Shown: positions 6,631 to 15,664 of the stretch, piece by piece
Position numbering within the stretch: position 1 is the stretch's first letter
Layout: the number at the start of each line of letters is the position of its first letter
Origin: DATLWR01 sp035576205
GTDB taxonomy: Bacteria; Pseudomonadota; Zetaproteobacteria; Mariprofundales; Mariprofundaceae
DNA: 20,901 nucleotides
NCBI GenBank assembly: GCA_035576205.1
Contig: DATLWR010000090.1
Coordinates: forward strand, 1-20,901
Direction of reading: 5' to 3'
Program-made: the position numbers and the translations under genes
Notes under the pieces: model-generated
Told to the model about the DNA's origin: nothing
Databases searched by the model: none
What the model saw: only the letters and a program-made list of their open reading frames with translations

Positions 6631-7578
6631 TCAGCTCAAAAGACTGTCGACCGCCGTTGCCGCACCCAGATAAACCGGCACACGCTGGTGCAACTCCTGC
6701 GGCTCCACATCCAGCACCGCCATATCGCGGCTCATCGCCTTGCCGCCGGCCTGTTCGACCAGATAAGCCATCGGGATAGCCTCGTACAGCAGCCTGAGTT
6801 TGCCGTTCTTGTTCTTCTCGTCAGCCGGGTAAAGGAAGATGCCGCCCTTCAGCAGCGTACGATGCATGTCGGCCACCATCGAGCCCACATAACGCATGCC
6901 CAGACCCGTTTCGCGCTTCATGCGCTCGAGATTGGCCCCCATGTTATCCAGCCATTTGTCCGAATTGGCCTCGTTGACCGAATAGTAGCCGCCCTTGGCC
7001 GGAATACGCATGTTCGGATGGCTCAACTCGAAACGCGCCGTGGTCGGATTGTAGGTGTAGCCGTTCACGCCGGCGCCGACGGAACAGACGAGCATCGCGG
7101 CCGGCCCATAAAGAACATATCCTGCCGCCACCACACTGCGGCCGTCCTGCAGCGTATCCGATTCTACCGGTGTCGACGATGTGGACGACTTGCGCCGCAC
7201 CACCGAAAAAATCGTGCCGACGGGGCCGTCGATATCCAAGTTCGACGAGCCGTCCAGCGGATCGACCAGCACCACGTATTCGGCCGTGGCATATTCACTG
7301 ATGACCTGCAGCGATTCCTGCTCCTCGGAACCGACCGCACAGACGAAGCCGGTGGAGCGCATCTCATCAAGGAAGATTTCATCGGAAAGCACGTCGATCT
7401 TCTGCTGTTGCTCGCCCTGCACGTTTTCGCCGCCGGCTGCGCCCAGTGCACCGCGGAACACGGCACCGCGTAAAAGATAAGCAATCTCGTTGGCGGCACG
7501 GGCCACGCCCTGAATGATCGGCATCATGGCCGGACCGTTGGTGCCCTGCTGGGCAATGCTGTTGAGTGTGATCGGCAT
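6631..7578 (-). CDS. fbp: Fructose-1,6-bisphosphatase class I
   Basis: The enzyme hydrolyses fructose 1,6-bisphosphate to fructose 6-phosphate in gluconeogenesis and, in autotrophs, the Calvin cycle. The 315 residues contain GSENVQGE-like GGENVQGEQQQK (49-60), the metal-site acidic pair in GSEEQ (83-87), VDPLDGSSNLD (105-115), YVGSMVADMHRTLLKGG (230-246) and NGKLRLLYEAIPMAYLVEQAGG (starting at 258), all class I hallmarks. It is somewhat shorter than the usual 330-340 residues; the difference is at the N-terminus, where the first family helix seems trimmed. ATG 7578 is preceded by GGGGGGGAGAC, a plausible ribosome-binding site. The glycosylase gene follows after four bases. A tRNA-Asp terminator separates it from the upstream genes. 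I see no convincing promoter. Confidence 0.95.
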   Translation of the reverse strand: MPITLNSIAQQGTNGPAMMPIIQGVARAANEIAYLLRGAVFRGALGAAGGENVQGEQQQKIDVLSDEIFLDEMRSTGFVCAVGSEEQESLQVISEYATAEYVVLVDPLDGSSNLDIDGPVGTIFSVVRRKSSTSSTPVESDTLQDGRSVVAAGYVLYGPAAMLVCSVGAGVNGYTYNPTTARFELSHPNMRIPAKGGYYSVNEANSDKWLDNMGANLERMKRETGLGMRYVGSMVADMHRTLLKGGIFLYPADEKNKNGKLRLLYEAIPMAYLVEQAGGKAMSRDMAVLDVEPQELHQRVPVYLGAATAVDSLLS

Positions 7579-7632
7579 GTCTCCCCCCCGATAATCAAAC
7601 GTGCGGTTATCCTAGCCAGCTTGCAGACAACA

Positions 7633-7661
7633 AAAAAGGGTTGCACAAGGCAACCCTTTTT
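7633..7661 (-). terminator. Intrinsic terminator after tRNA-Asp
   Basis: A perfect 12-base-pair inverted repeat (AAAAAGGGTTGC with its complement) has a five-base loop. On the minus strand it is followed by a T-run (TTTTTTGTTG). It lies just after the tRNA-Asp CCA end and before fbp. The A/T flanks make it symmetrical, but there is no plus-strand gene for it to serve. Confidence 0.85.
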
Positions 7662-7665
7662 CATG

Positions 7666-7742
7666 TGGCGGAGCGGACGGGACTCGAACCCGCGACCTCC
7701 GGCGTGACAGGCCGGCATTCTAACCGACTGAACTACCGCTCC
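7666..7742 (-). tRNA. tRNA-Asp (anticodon GUC)
   Basis: The minus strand reads a full cloverleaf of 77 bases. The acceptor GGAGCGG pairs with CCGCTCC, discriminator G and an encoded CCA follow, and the T-loop GGTTCGAGTCC is present. The anticodon loop CTGTCAC has GTC (plus-strand 7706-7708). It lies 90 bases after tRNA-Val, with its own candidate promoter in the gap and a strong terminator after it. Confidence 0.97.
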
Positions 7743-7753
7743 AACGGGGGCGC

Positions 7754-7782
7754 AAAATAATCATTCAGCACCCTAAAATCAA
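7754..7782 (-). promoter_or_regulatory. Candidate tRNA-Asp promoter
   Basis: The minus strand has TTGATT (7777-7782), a 17-base spacer and TATTTT (7754-7759), then a GC-rich stretch (GCGCCCCCG) before the tRNA. A GC-rich discriminator is typical of stringently controlled stable-RNA promoters. A 7-base-pair inverted repeat at 7778-7797 overlaps the -35 region. Confidence 0.45.
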
Positions 7783-7832
7783 CATCGTATTGTTGATCTG
7801 GAAAACCCTGCAGCGATGTGCAGAACTCCGAA

Positions 7833-7908
7833 TGGTGGGCGAAACAGGGATCGAACCTGTGACCTACGGTTTGTAAGACCGTTGCTCTCCCAGCTGAGCT
7901 ATTCGCCC
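7833..7908 (-). tRNA. tRNA-Val (anticodon UAC)
   Basis: This is a minus-strand cloverleaf of 76 bases. The acceptor GGGCGAA pairs with TTCGCCC, discriminator A and an encoded CCA follow. The D-arm has AGCTCAGCTGGGAGAGC, the anticodon loop CTTACAA gives TAC, and the T-arm has GGTTCGATCC. The 5' end is one base from the T-run of the hupB terminator, and I see no promoter of its own. Confidence 0.97.
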
Positions 7909-7909
7909 G

Positions 7910-7937
7910 AAAAAAACAAGGGCATATAGCCCTTGTT
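7910..7937 (-). terminator. Intrinsic terminator between hupB and tRNA-Val
   Basis: A perfect 9-base-pair stem (AACAAGGGC with GCCCTTGTT) has a five-base loop at 7915-7937. It is followed on the minus strand by a T-run of seven bases that ends one base before the tRNA-Val 5' end. It is the second of two hairpins after hupB. Confidence 0.85.
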
Positions 7938-7945
7938 CAAAAGAT

Positions 7946-7965
7946 GGGCGGGATCGCTCCCGCCC
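7946..7965 (-). terminator. GC-rich hairpin after hupB stop
   Basis: A perfect 8-base-pair GC stem (GGGCGGGA with TCCCGCCC) and a four-base loop start 8 bases after the hupB stop. On the minus strand it is followed by ATCTTTTG, a weak T-tract. It probably acts together with the second hairpin, or stabilises the hupB mRNA 3' end. Confidence 0.6.
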
Positions 7966-7973
7966 TCATCAAC

Positions 7974-8246
7974 TTACTTGACTGCGTCCTTCAGGGCCTT
8001 GCCAGCCTTGAACTTCGGCGCCTTAGATGCAGGAACCTTGATGGTGTCGCCGGTGCGCGGATTGCGCGCGGTACGGGCTGCACGCGAAGTGACCGCAAAC
8101 GTACCAAAACCAACCAGGCTTACGGAACCGCCCTTCTTCAGAGCGCCGGTGATACCACCCAGCACGGCTTCGACAGCATCACCCGCTGCTGCCTTGGTCA
8201 GACCGGCTTCCGCGGCCACATGGTTGATCAGATCTGCTTTATTCAT
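7974..8246 (-). CDS. hupB: DNA-binding protein HU
   Basis: HU is a small dimeric nucleoid protein that bends and compacts DNA. The 90 residues match the family from end to end. MNKADLINHVA opens the sequence, followed by the helical dimer body, GFGTF (47-51), the flexible DNA-contacting arm with RNPRTGDTI (about 61-69) and the C-terminal KAPKFKAGKALKDAVK. The start ATG 8246 has a strong GGGAGG site seven bases upstream. It lies after lon as in many beta- and gammaproteobacteria and has its own candidate promoter (TTGACA) in the 77-base gap. Two hairpins follow the stop codon. The choice between HU-beta and another HU paralogue rests on the position next to lon. Confidence 0.95.
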   Translation of the reverse strand: MNKADLINHVAAEAGLTKAAAGDAVEAVLGGITGALKKGGSVSLVGFGTFAVTSRAARTARNPRTGDTIKVPASKAPKFKAGKALKDAVK

Positions 8247-8279
8247 TTTTTTCCTCCCGCTGCAATCGATGGGACACGA

Positions 8280-8310
8280 ACTATACGTACTTGCCCCTAT
8301 CGGCTGTCAA
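8280..8310 (-). promoter_or_regulatory. Candidate hupB promoter
   Basis: The minus strand has a perfect -35 TTGACA (8305-8310) and a TATAGT (8280-8285) 19 bases later; CGTATA at 17 bases is the alternative. It lies between the lon stop and the hupB ribosome-binding site, so hupB can be expressed independently of lon. Confidence 0.55.
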
Positions 8311-8323
8311 CTGATTTTTAGTC

Positions 8324-10756
8324 TTAATGTGCCGTGGCTGAACCATCTTCCTGATAAATATCAGACACCATCTGAGGCACGTATCTTGCGCCCATACTCA
8401 TACCCTCCGGCAGCCGAGTCAAGGCATGGTCGAGCACCTGATCCATGTGATTCACGGTATGAATTGTCAGCCCCTGCAGGACATCCCCTTCAATCTCCCG
8501 CAGGTCCTTGGCGTTCTCTTCCGGAATCACCGCCTCGGTCAGGCCGCCGCGTTGTGCAGCCAGCAGTTTTTCCTTCAGGCCGCCGATGGGCAATGCCTTG
8601 CCGCGCAGAGTGATCTCTCCGGTCATGCAGACATTGCGCTTCACCGGAATGCCGGTTAGCGCCGAAACCATGGAGGTCGCCATGGCCAGTCCCGCCGACG
8701 GCCCGTCTTTCGGAATGGCACCTTCGGGCACATGCACGTGAATGTCGACCTTCTGGTGAAAATCGGGTTTCAGGCCAAGCTGCGCCGCACGCGATCGGAC
8801 ATAGGAAAATGCCGCTTGGATCGACTCCTGCATCACCTCGCCGAGCTGTCCGGTCACTGTCAACTTACCCTTGCCGGGCATCAGCGCCGTCTCGATCTGC
8901 AGCAGCTCGCCGCCCACTTCCGTCCATGCCAGCCCCGTGACCACGCCGACTTGGTCCTCAGCCTCGGCGATGCCGAAGCGGAACTTGTGAACGCCCAGGT
9001 AATGCTCGATGCGCTCCTTGCCGACCTTGACGGTTTTCCGCTTGTCATCGGCGACCAGCTCACGCGCCACCTTACGGCAGATATTGGCGATCTCGCGGCT
9101 GAGATTGCGCACACCGGCCTCGCGCGTGTAATGACGGATGATCTCCAGCAGCGCCGCCTCATCCATTTCCAGCTGTTCAGCTTTCAGGCCGTGATCCTTG
9201 CGCTGCTTGGACAGCAGATAGCGCTTGGCAATGGCCAGCTTCTCATGTTCGGTATAGCCGGAAATGCGGATGATCTCCATGCGGTCGAGCAGCGGTGCCG
9301 GGATATTCATCGTATTGGCGGTGGTAATGAACATCACCTCGGAAAGATCGTAATCGACCTCCAGGTAATGATCATTGAAGGTGGCGTTCTGCTCCGGATC
9401 GAGCACTTCCAGCAGCGCTGCCGACGGATCGCCGCGGAAATCGGCACCCAGCTTGTCGATCTCGTCGAGCAGGATCAGCGGATTGCGCGTACCAGCCTTT
9501 TTCATCGACTGGATCACCTTGCCCGGCATCGAACCGATATAGGTACGGCGATGGCCGCGGATTTCGGCCTCATCGCGCACGCCGCCCAGACTCATGCGCA
9601 CGAATTCGCGACGCGTGGCACGCGCAATCGAGCGCGCCAGCGAGGTCTTGCCGACTCCCGGAGGGCCGACGAAACAGAGGATCGGCCCCTTCATCTTGCG
9701 CACCAGCCGCAATACGGCGAGATGCTCGAGGATGCGCTCCTTCACCTTCTCCAGGCCGTAGTGATCCTCATCGAGCGCCTTCTCGGCCGGCGCCAGTTCG
9801 CGACTGATCTTCGAACGCTTCTTCCATGGCAGCTCGGTGAGCCACTCCAGATAGTTGCGCACCACCGTCGCTTCGGCGCTCATCGGTGGCATCATCTTCA
9901 ACCGCTTCAGCTCGGCATCGGCCTTGGTCTTGGCCTCCTTGGACAGCCCCACCGACTCGATCAGCTCGGAGAGCTTCTGCAAATCGCCTTCGCCCTCCTC
10001 CTCGCCGAGCTCCTTCTGGATCGCCTTCATCTGCTCGGTGAGATAGTACTCGCGCTGGCTCTTCTCCATCTGCCGCTTGACGCGCGAACGAATGCGCTTG
10101 TCCACCTGCATCAGCTCGATCTCGTCCTCCATATGAGCATAGAGGCGCTCCAGCCTGTCGATGACGCTCGGCGTCTCCAGCAAAGCCTGCTTGTCGTTGA
10201 CGTTCAGATTCAGGTGCGCGGCGATGGTGTCGGCCAGCTTGTCGACCTCGTCGACCGCCGAGACCGATACCAGCACCTCCGGCGGCAGTTTCTTGTTCAG
10301 TTTGACGTAGGCCTCGAACTTCTGGATCACCGAGCGGGCTACCACTTCCTGCTCCCGGGTATCCTCGTCAACTTCCGGCAGCGGCGAAAAACTGGCTCGC
10401 AAGAACTTCTCTTCATCCTTCAGCGACGTGATTGCCACCCGCTGGCCGCCCTCCACCAGCACCTTGATGGTGCCGTCGGGCAGTTTCAGCAACTGCAGGA
10501 TGTGGCCGACCGTACCGACCTCGAACAGGTCACTCACACCCGGATCGTCCTGGGTCGCATCCTTCTGTGCGACCAGCAGGATCGCCTTGTCGCTCTGCAT
10601 TACCTCTTCAAGCGCGCGCACAGATTTGTCGCGGCCGACAAACAACGGCACGATCATGTGCGGGAATACAACGATGTCGCGTAGGGGCAATACCGGCAGC
10701 GAGCCAGCGCTCAACGGGACAGGTTTGCCTTGGTCTTCACTCTTCCATTCAGCCAC
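8324..10756 (-). CDS. lon: ATP-dependent protease Lon (LonA)
   Basis: Lon is a cytoplasmic hexameric AAA+ serine protease that degrades misfolded and regulatory proteins. The 810 residues contain the N-terminal substrate-binding domain starting LPVLPLRD (20-27), a long coiled-coil region (about 190-300) and Walker A GPPGVGKTS (364-372). Walker B LLDEIDK has D431 and E432, and the protease domain has the catalytic dyad S687 (in GPSAGLAM) and K730 (in GGLKEKLLAA), 43 residues apart as in E. coli Lon. It is about 25 residues longer than E. coli Lon, mostly at the two ends. The start is a GTG at 10756 with GAGGAG seven bases upstream. It lies 62 bases after clpX. A small palindrome is in the gap. 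Confidence 0.97.
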   Translation of the reverse strand: MAEWKSEDQGKPVPLSAGSLPVLPLRDIVVFPHMIVPLFVGRDKSVRALEEVMQSDKAILLVAQKDATQDDPGVSDLFEVGTVGHILQLLKLPDGTIKVLVEGGQRVAITSLKDEEKFLRASFSPLPEVDEDTREQEVVARSVIQKFEAYVKLNKKLPPEVLVSVSAVDEVDKLADTIAAHLNLNVNDKQALLETPSVIDRLERLYAHMEDEIELMQVDKRIRSRVKRQMEKSQREYYLTEQMKAIQKELGEEEGEGDLQKLSELIESVGLSKEAKTKADAELKRLKMMPPMSAEATVVRNYLEWLTELPWKKRSKISRELAPAEKALDEDHYGLEKVKERILEHLAVLRLVRKMKGPILCFVGPPGVGKTSLARSIARATRREFVRMSLGGVRDEAEIRGHRRTYIGSMPGKVIQSMKKAGTRNPLILLDEIDKLGADFRGDPSAALLEVLDPEQNATFNDHYLEVDYDLSEVMFITTANTMNIPAPLLDRMEIIRISGYTEHEKLAIAKRYLLSKQRKDHGLKAEQLEMDEAALLEIIRHYTREAGVRNLSREIANICRKVARELVADDKRKTVKVGKERIEHYLGVHKFRFGIAEAEDQVGVVTGLAWTEVGGELLQIETALMPGKGKLTVTGQLGEVMQESIQAAFSYVRSRAAQLGLKPDFHQKVDIHVHVPEGAIPKDGPSAGLAMATSMVSALTGIPVKRNVCMTGEITLRGKALPIGGLKEKLLAAQRGGLTEAVIPEENAKDLREIEGDVLQGLTIHTVNHMDQVLDHALTRLPEGMSMGARYVPQMVSDIYQEDGSATAH

Positions 10757-10797
10757 GATTTACTCCTCGGAAACACGGCACGCGATGCGGCGCATAG

Positions 10798-10812
10798 CGT
10801 ACCGCCGGTACG
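10798..10812. repeat. Short palindrome upstream of lon
   Basis: CGTACCG-C-CGGTACG is a perfect 7-base inverted repeat with a one-base centre in the 62-base clpX-lon gap, about 40 bases before the lon start. No T-run follows, so it is not a terminator. It could be an operator or chance. Confidence 0.35.
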
Positions 10813-10818
10813 GCAGGT

Positions 10819-12070
<1,252 letters not shown>

Positions 12071-12084
<14 letters not shown>

Positions 12085-12691
12085 GCGCACCTCCGGCCGA
12101 CTTCACCGCTTCGCGGGAAACCAGCACCTTATCGACTATACCGTAATCGCGTGCCTCTTCCGCGGTCAAGAAATAATCCCGCTCGACGTCGTCGGAGACC
12201 TTGTCCAGCGGCTTGCCCGTATGCTTGGCCAGCATCTCGTTGAGTCGCTCCTTGAGCTTGATGATTTCACGGGCGTGGATCTCGATATCGGTTGCTTGCC
12301 CCTGGAAACCACCCAATGGCTGATGGATCATGATACGGGCATTCGGCAGTGCGAAGCGTTTGCCGGCCGCACCTGCCGCCAGCAGGTGCGCACCCATGCT
12401 GGCCGCCTGGCCGACGCAAAGGGTCGAAACGTCGCAGCGGATGTACTGCATGGTATCGTAAATGGCCATGCCGGCAGTCACCAGGCCGCCGGGGCTGTTG
12501 ATGTAAAGATAGATATCCTTGTCCGGCCCTTCGGATTCGAGGAACAGCATCTGTGCCACGATCAGGTTGGCGATATGGTCATCCACCTGTCCGTTCAGGA
12601 AGATGATCCGCTCTTTCAGCAGGCGCGAGAAGATATCGTAGGAACGCTCGCCCCTGGCAGTCTGCTCGACAACGATCGGCACTAGATTCAT
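12071..12691 (-). CDS. clpP: ClpP, proteolytic subunit of Clp proteases
   Basis: ClpP is a serine protease that forms a 14-subunit barrel in the cytoplasm and is capped by ClpX. In the 206 residues the catalytic triad is visible: S98 in GQAASMGA, H123 in MIHQPLGG and D172 in ERDYF. The processing region and the INSPGG substrate-strand motif (64-69) are normal. The N-terminus MNLVPIVVEQTARGERSYDI is the usual one after a very short propeptide. ATG 12691 has AAAGGAG five bases upstream. It sits 69 bases after tig and overlaps clpX. I see no clear heat-shock promoter in the gap; a weak TTGGCC/TAGTAT pair is present. Confidence 0.97.
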
Positions 12692-12760
12692 GCGTACTCC
12701 TTTGGTGTGGCAGCAACCATACTAGCCACTATGCAAGAGCAGGGCCAATAGCCGGCCCGG

Positions 12761-14089
12761 TCAGCCTTGCTCCTGCTCAGACTGCCATGCCGACAGCGAC
12801 TTTGAAACCGCCTTGGCCTTGGCCTTCGACACGATATAGGCGATGCACTTGCGCTCCAGCAACATTTCCCGCAGCCCTTCCAGCTGCTCCTTCTGGCCGC
12901 GGATCCAGGCACGATACTGGACCTGCTGCTCGGCTGGGTACTGTTTTGCCTGTCGGTCAATCTCGGCATCGAGTTCGGCCTCATCGACCGACACGTCGGC
13001 AAGCTTGCGTACCGCCTGTAGCAAAACGGACAATTTCAGCCCCTTCTCGGAGCGGGAGCGCACCTCGTTCCGGAACGCTTCATCCTCGAACATCTCGCGC
13101 GTCACTTGGATACCCTGACGCTGCATGTTCTGCACCACACGTTGCGTGGTGTCGCGCATGTCCTGCGCCAGCAGAGCCTCCGGAAGATCCAGCGGATTGG
13201 CTTCCAGCATGGCGACCAGCGCCGCTTCGCGGGTGGTCGCCTGCGCACCCTGCTCCGCTTCCTGCTCCAGCCGGCCCTTCACGTCGGCACGAAATGCCGC
13301 GGCATCGTCGAAACCGAGCATCTTCGCCAGCTCTTCCGCATCCTTGGCCTTGACCGCCTTGCCGACACTTCTGACGGTGGTCTCGAAACGGGCCGGCTTG
13401 CCGGCCAGATGCGCCGCCTGGTATTCGGCCGGGAAGGTCACCATGACCACGCAAGCCTCGCCTGCCTTCTTGCCGATCAACTGATCCTCGAAGCCCGGAA
13501 TGAAGCGACCTTCGCCCAGCACCAGCGCGACATTTTCACCCTTGCCGCCTTCAAAGGCGACGCCGTCGACATAGCCGGTAAAATCGATATGCAGCTGGTC
13601 ACCCTTTTCAGCCTGGCGGTCCTCAACCACTTCATAATGTACCTGGGAATCCATCAGGCGATCCACCACCGACTTCACGTCGCTGTCATCCACCGTCACG
13701 TCGGTCACGTCGAACTTCAGCTTCGACAAATCCTTCAGCTCGATCTCCGGCCAGGTCGTCACCTTAAGCGTAAAAGCAAAGCCCGCCTCCGGCTGCACGG
13801 CCGGAATGTCGAGGTACGGCTGCACGGCCGGCACCAGTCCCGAGGACTCGATGGCCTGTACGTAATAGGTCTGCACGAGCTCGGAAACGGTATCCTCGTG
13901 GAGTTTCGGACCGAACTGTTTCTGGATCACCTGCGATGGCGTCTTGCCCGAACGGAAACCCGGCATCTTCACCTGCTGCGCCAGCTTCTGCAGCTGGGCG
14001 GCGTAGACACGGTCATATTCCGACTTCGGCAGCTGTACGTGCACCTCGTGCTCGTTGGCTCCCACTGCTTTTACATTCGTCTGAATCAT
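12761..14089 (-). CDS. tig: Trigger factor (ribosome-associated chaperone)
   Basis: Trigger factor binds at the ribosomal exit tunnel and protects nascent chains. The 442-residue protein has the N-terminal ribosome-binding domain with the signature GFRSGKTP (44-51). An FKBP-type peptidyl-prolyl isomerase domain lies at about 163-248 (GDQLHIDFTGY, GEGRFIPGFEDQLIGKKAG), followed by a long helical C-terminal chaperone arm ending in a Gln/Glu-rich tail. E. coli's is 432 residues. The start is ATG 14089, preceded by GGAGAG; in-frame codons farther upstream run into the tRNA-Leu spacer and are not homologous. It heads the tig-clpP-clpX-lon block and may be co-transcribed with tRNA-Leu 67 bases upstream. 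Confidence 0.96.
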   Translation of the reverse strand: MIQTNVKAVGANEHEVHVQLPKSEYDRVYAAQLQKLAQQVKMPGFRSGKTPSQVIQKQFGPKLHEDTVSELVQTYYVQAIESSGLVPAVQPYLDIPAVQPEAGFAFTLKVTTWPEIELKDLSKLKFDVTDVTVDDSDVKSVVDRLMDSQVHYEVVEDRQAEKGDQLHIDFTGYVDGVAFEGGKGENVALVLGEGRFIPGFEDQLIGKKAGEACVVMVTFPAEYQAAHLAGKPARFETTVRSVGKAVKAKDAEELAKMLGFDDAAAFRADVKGRLEQEAEQGAQATTREAALVAMLEANPLDLPEALLAQDMRDTTQRVVQNMQRQGIQVTREMFEDEAFRNEVRSRSEKGLKLSVLLQAVRKLADVSVDEAELDAEIDRQAKQYPAEQQVQYRAWIRGQKEQLEGLREMLLERKCIAYIVSKAKAKAVSKSLSAWQSEQEQG

Positions 14090-14156
14090 CGTTTCTCTCC
14101 AATCAGGCTTGATCTGTGGACAGGATCGCCGGACGCATCCGGACGACCTGCCGATC

Positions 14157-14240
<84 letters not shown>

Positions 14241-14275
14241 CTGTGCGACCGCATCGCCGTTGCCGGGCCGAAATC

Positions 14276-14306
14276 AAAAAGGGGAGCAAGGCATGCCTTG
14301 CTCCCC
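14276..14306 (-). terminator. Intrinsic terminator between tRNA-Lys and tRNA-Leu
   Basis: A perfect palindrome at 14281-14306 (11-base-pair stem GGGGAGCAAGG, CATG loop) is followed on the minus strand by TTTTTGATTT. It begins 7 bases after the tRNA-Lys CCA and ends about 35 bases before tRNA-Leu. Confidence 0.85.
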
Positions 14307-14313
14307 TCGCGAC

Positions 14314-14389
<76 letters not shown>

Positions 14390-14401
14390 AACGCGGGGCG
14401 A

Positions 14402-14429
14402 ATCATATGCATCCGGTCCCGAGTTGCAA
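14402..14429 (-). promoter_or_regulatory. Candidate tRNA-Lys promoter
   Basis: The minus strand has TTGCAA (14424-14429), a 16-base spacer and TATGAT (14402-14407). A GC-rich discriminator (CGCCCCGCG) then runs up to the tRNA 5' end. The geometry and the GC-rich discriminator fit a stable-RNA promoter under stringent control. Confidence 0.55.
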
Positions 14430-14459
14430 GCCGCCATTGGCAGCTCAACTCAGCCCAAC

Positions 14460-15086
14460 TCAGGACTGCGGCAAATGCAACCCCAGCCGCCACGATCCCA
14501 GCCGTACGCCGGTCGTGACAATCACCACCGCCCAGAACATCGGCTGTCCGTCGATACCGAGCTGCGGCAGCAGAAGGTAGAGAGCTGCTCCGAGAAAGCT
14601 GGCCGAGGCATAGATCTCCTTGCGCAGAATGAACGGCACCTCGGTCACCAGCACTGCACGCAGCACACCGCCACCGGTCGCCGTCAGCATGGCGATGAAC
14701 AGGATACCGACCGCGCCCAGGCCCGACTGATCCGCCACGTAGGCGCCGACCAGTGTAAACACGCCGAGCCCCAGCGCGTCGAAAGCAATAATCCACCCCT
14801 CCTGCTCGTTCAGGCGCCGCCCCCAGAAAAAGGTCAGGAAGGCGGTAACGGCGGCAATGATCAGGTATGCCTGGTCGGCAAAAGCGGCCGGCGGATGCCG
14901 GCCGAGCAAGGCGTCGCGCACCATGCCGCCGCCGAGGGCGGTCACCACACCGAGAACCACCGCTCCCATCAGGTCAAGACGATGGGTGATGGCCCGAAGG
15001 GCGCCGGTCAGTGCAAAGACAGCGGTACCGAACAGGTCGAGCAGATGAATGGAAGCGGGTAGCGGGCCTGGCAACATGCGCGGCAT
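14460..15086 (-). CDS. TRIC-family membrane channel (UPF0126, YadS/YicG-like)
   Basis: This 208-residue inner-membrane protein is built from two repeated halves of about three transmembrane helices each, as in bacterial TRIC cation-channel homologues. The first repeat has DLFGTAVFALTGALRA (17-32) and GGGMVRD (52-58). The second has DALGLGVFTLVGAYVA (103-118) and TGGGVLRAVL (137-146). KEIYASASFLGAALY (156-170) is also a family motif. Bacterial TRIC proteins form trimers that conduct K+; the physiological role in bacteria is not settled. The start ATG 15086 is the first in frame, with ATG 15077 as the alternative; neither has a strong ribosome-binding site. It lies 90 bases after a cytochrome gene and beyond that gene's hairpin, so it may be a separate unit. 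Confidence 0.9.
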   Translation of the reverse strand: MPRMLPGPLPASIHLLDLFGTAVFALTGALRAITHRLDLMGAVVLGVVTALGGGMVRDALLGRHPPAAFADQAYLIIAAVTAFLTFFWGRRLNEQEGWIIAFDALGLGVFTLVGAYVADQSGLGAVGILFIAMLTATGGGVLRAVLVTEVPFILRKEIYASASFLGAALYLLLPQLGIDGQPMFWAVVIVTTGVRLGSWRLGLHLPQS

Positions 15087-15129
15087 TCACCCAGAAACAG
15101 CATTGCGACGCAAGATAAATGCCCGCAAA

Positions 15130-15157
15130 CAACAGGGGCGGCCTGCTGGCCGCCCCT
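15130..15157 (-). terminator. Terminator-like hairpin after first cytochrome c gene
   Basis: A perfect 10-base-pair stem (AGGGGCGGCC with GGCCGCCCCT) and a four-base loop lie at 15134-15157, followed on the minus strand by GTTGTTTG. The T-tract is imperfect. The stem is very like the one after the second cytochrome gene. Confidence 0.65.
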
Positions 15158-15176
15158 TGCCCGGATCAGACGTCCC

Positions 15177-15542
15177 TCAGCGCTTGGACTTCAGGAAAGC
15201 GATGATCTCGTCCGCGTTCGCGCCCGCCATCTTGAGCTTCGGCATGCGCGTACCCTTGACCATGGCCGGCGCATCGTTCATCCACTTGCGCAGATTCTCT
15301 TCCGTCCAGGTGATGCCGGAGTTCTTCAGGCCGTCGCTGTACTTGAATCCCGCCATCTGGCCGGCCTTGCGACCGATCACACCAAACAGGTTCGGACCCA
15401 CCTTGGCCGGAGCGCCCTTTTCGATGTTATGGCAGGCCAGACACTGCTTTTCAGCACCTGCCGCCATGGCGTTGCCGGCGAAACCACCGAACGCCACAAC
15501 TGCGAAAGTGGCCAGGATACCGGCATGCTTGAACGTTTTCAT
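15177..15542 (-). CDS. Periplasmic monoheme class I cytochrome c, copy 1
   Basis: This is a 121-residue exported c-type cytochrome. A Sec signal peptide ends at AMA (residue 27). The heme-binding motif CLACH is at 34-38, GPNLFGVIGRKAG at 49-61, and the distal methionine ligand is likely M100 in TRMPK. The fold resembles cytochrome c2/mitochondrial-type class I cytochromes, so it is probably a soluble periplasmic electron carrier. ATG 15542 has a GGGGG stretch seven bases upstream. The gene has its own TTGACT promoter and a hairpin terminator, so it is monocistronic. It is a paralogue of the gene at 15709-16074, with the same length and aligned motifs, and shares a nearly identical 66-base block with it. 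Redox partners are unknown; the sequence does not show them. Confidence 0.95.
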   Translation of the reverse strand: MKTFKHAGILATFAVVAFGGFAGNAMAAGAEKQCLACHNIEKGAPAKVGPNLFGVIGRKAGQMAGFKYSDGLKNSGITWTEENLRKWMNDAPAMVKGTRMPKLKMAGANADEIIAFLKSKR

Positions 15543-15581
15543 AGAAGACCCCCTGTCTTTATTTAATTTCTACCATGCGAA

Positions 15582-15610
15582 TTATTATATTCTAATATAT
15601 GAATAGTCAA
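15582..15610 (-). promoter_or_regulatory. Promoter of cytochrome c copy 1
   Basis: The minus strand has TTGACT (15605-15610), a 17-base spacer and TAATAA (15582-15587); TATAAT at 15584-15589 with a 15-base spacer is the alternative -10. The spacer and -10 segment TATTAG-A-AT-A-TAATAAT is shared, apart from two positions, with the promoter of copy 2. Confidence 0.65.
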
Positions 15611-15664
15611 GCATCGAATTTCCAGCGTCTATGTGGCAACTGCCGGGAAATGCGGCAACCAAAC

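Noticed and set aside
8732..10684. A 650-codon open frame on the plus strand, antisense to lon
   Set aside because: It has His/Leu/Gln/Arg-rich composition, no domain-like pattern and lies fully opposite Lon, whose motifs are intact. It is a by-product of codon bias in a GC-rich gene.
13789..13835. Direct repeat GGCTGCACGGCCGG within tig
   Set aside because: It is a two-copy coding repeat (PAVQP twice) in a normal trigger-factor domain. It looks like chance or a minor local duplication and is not a mobile element.
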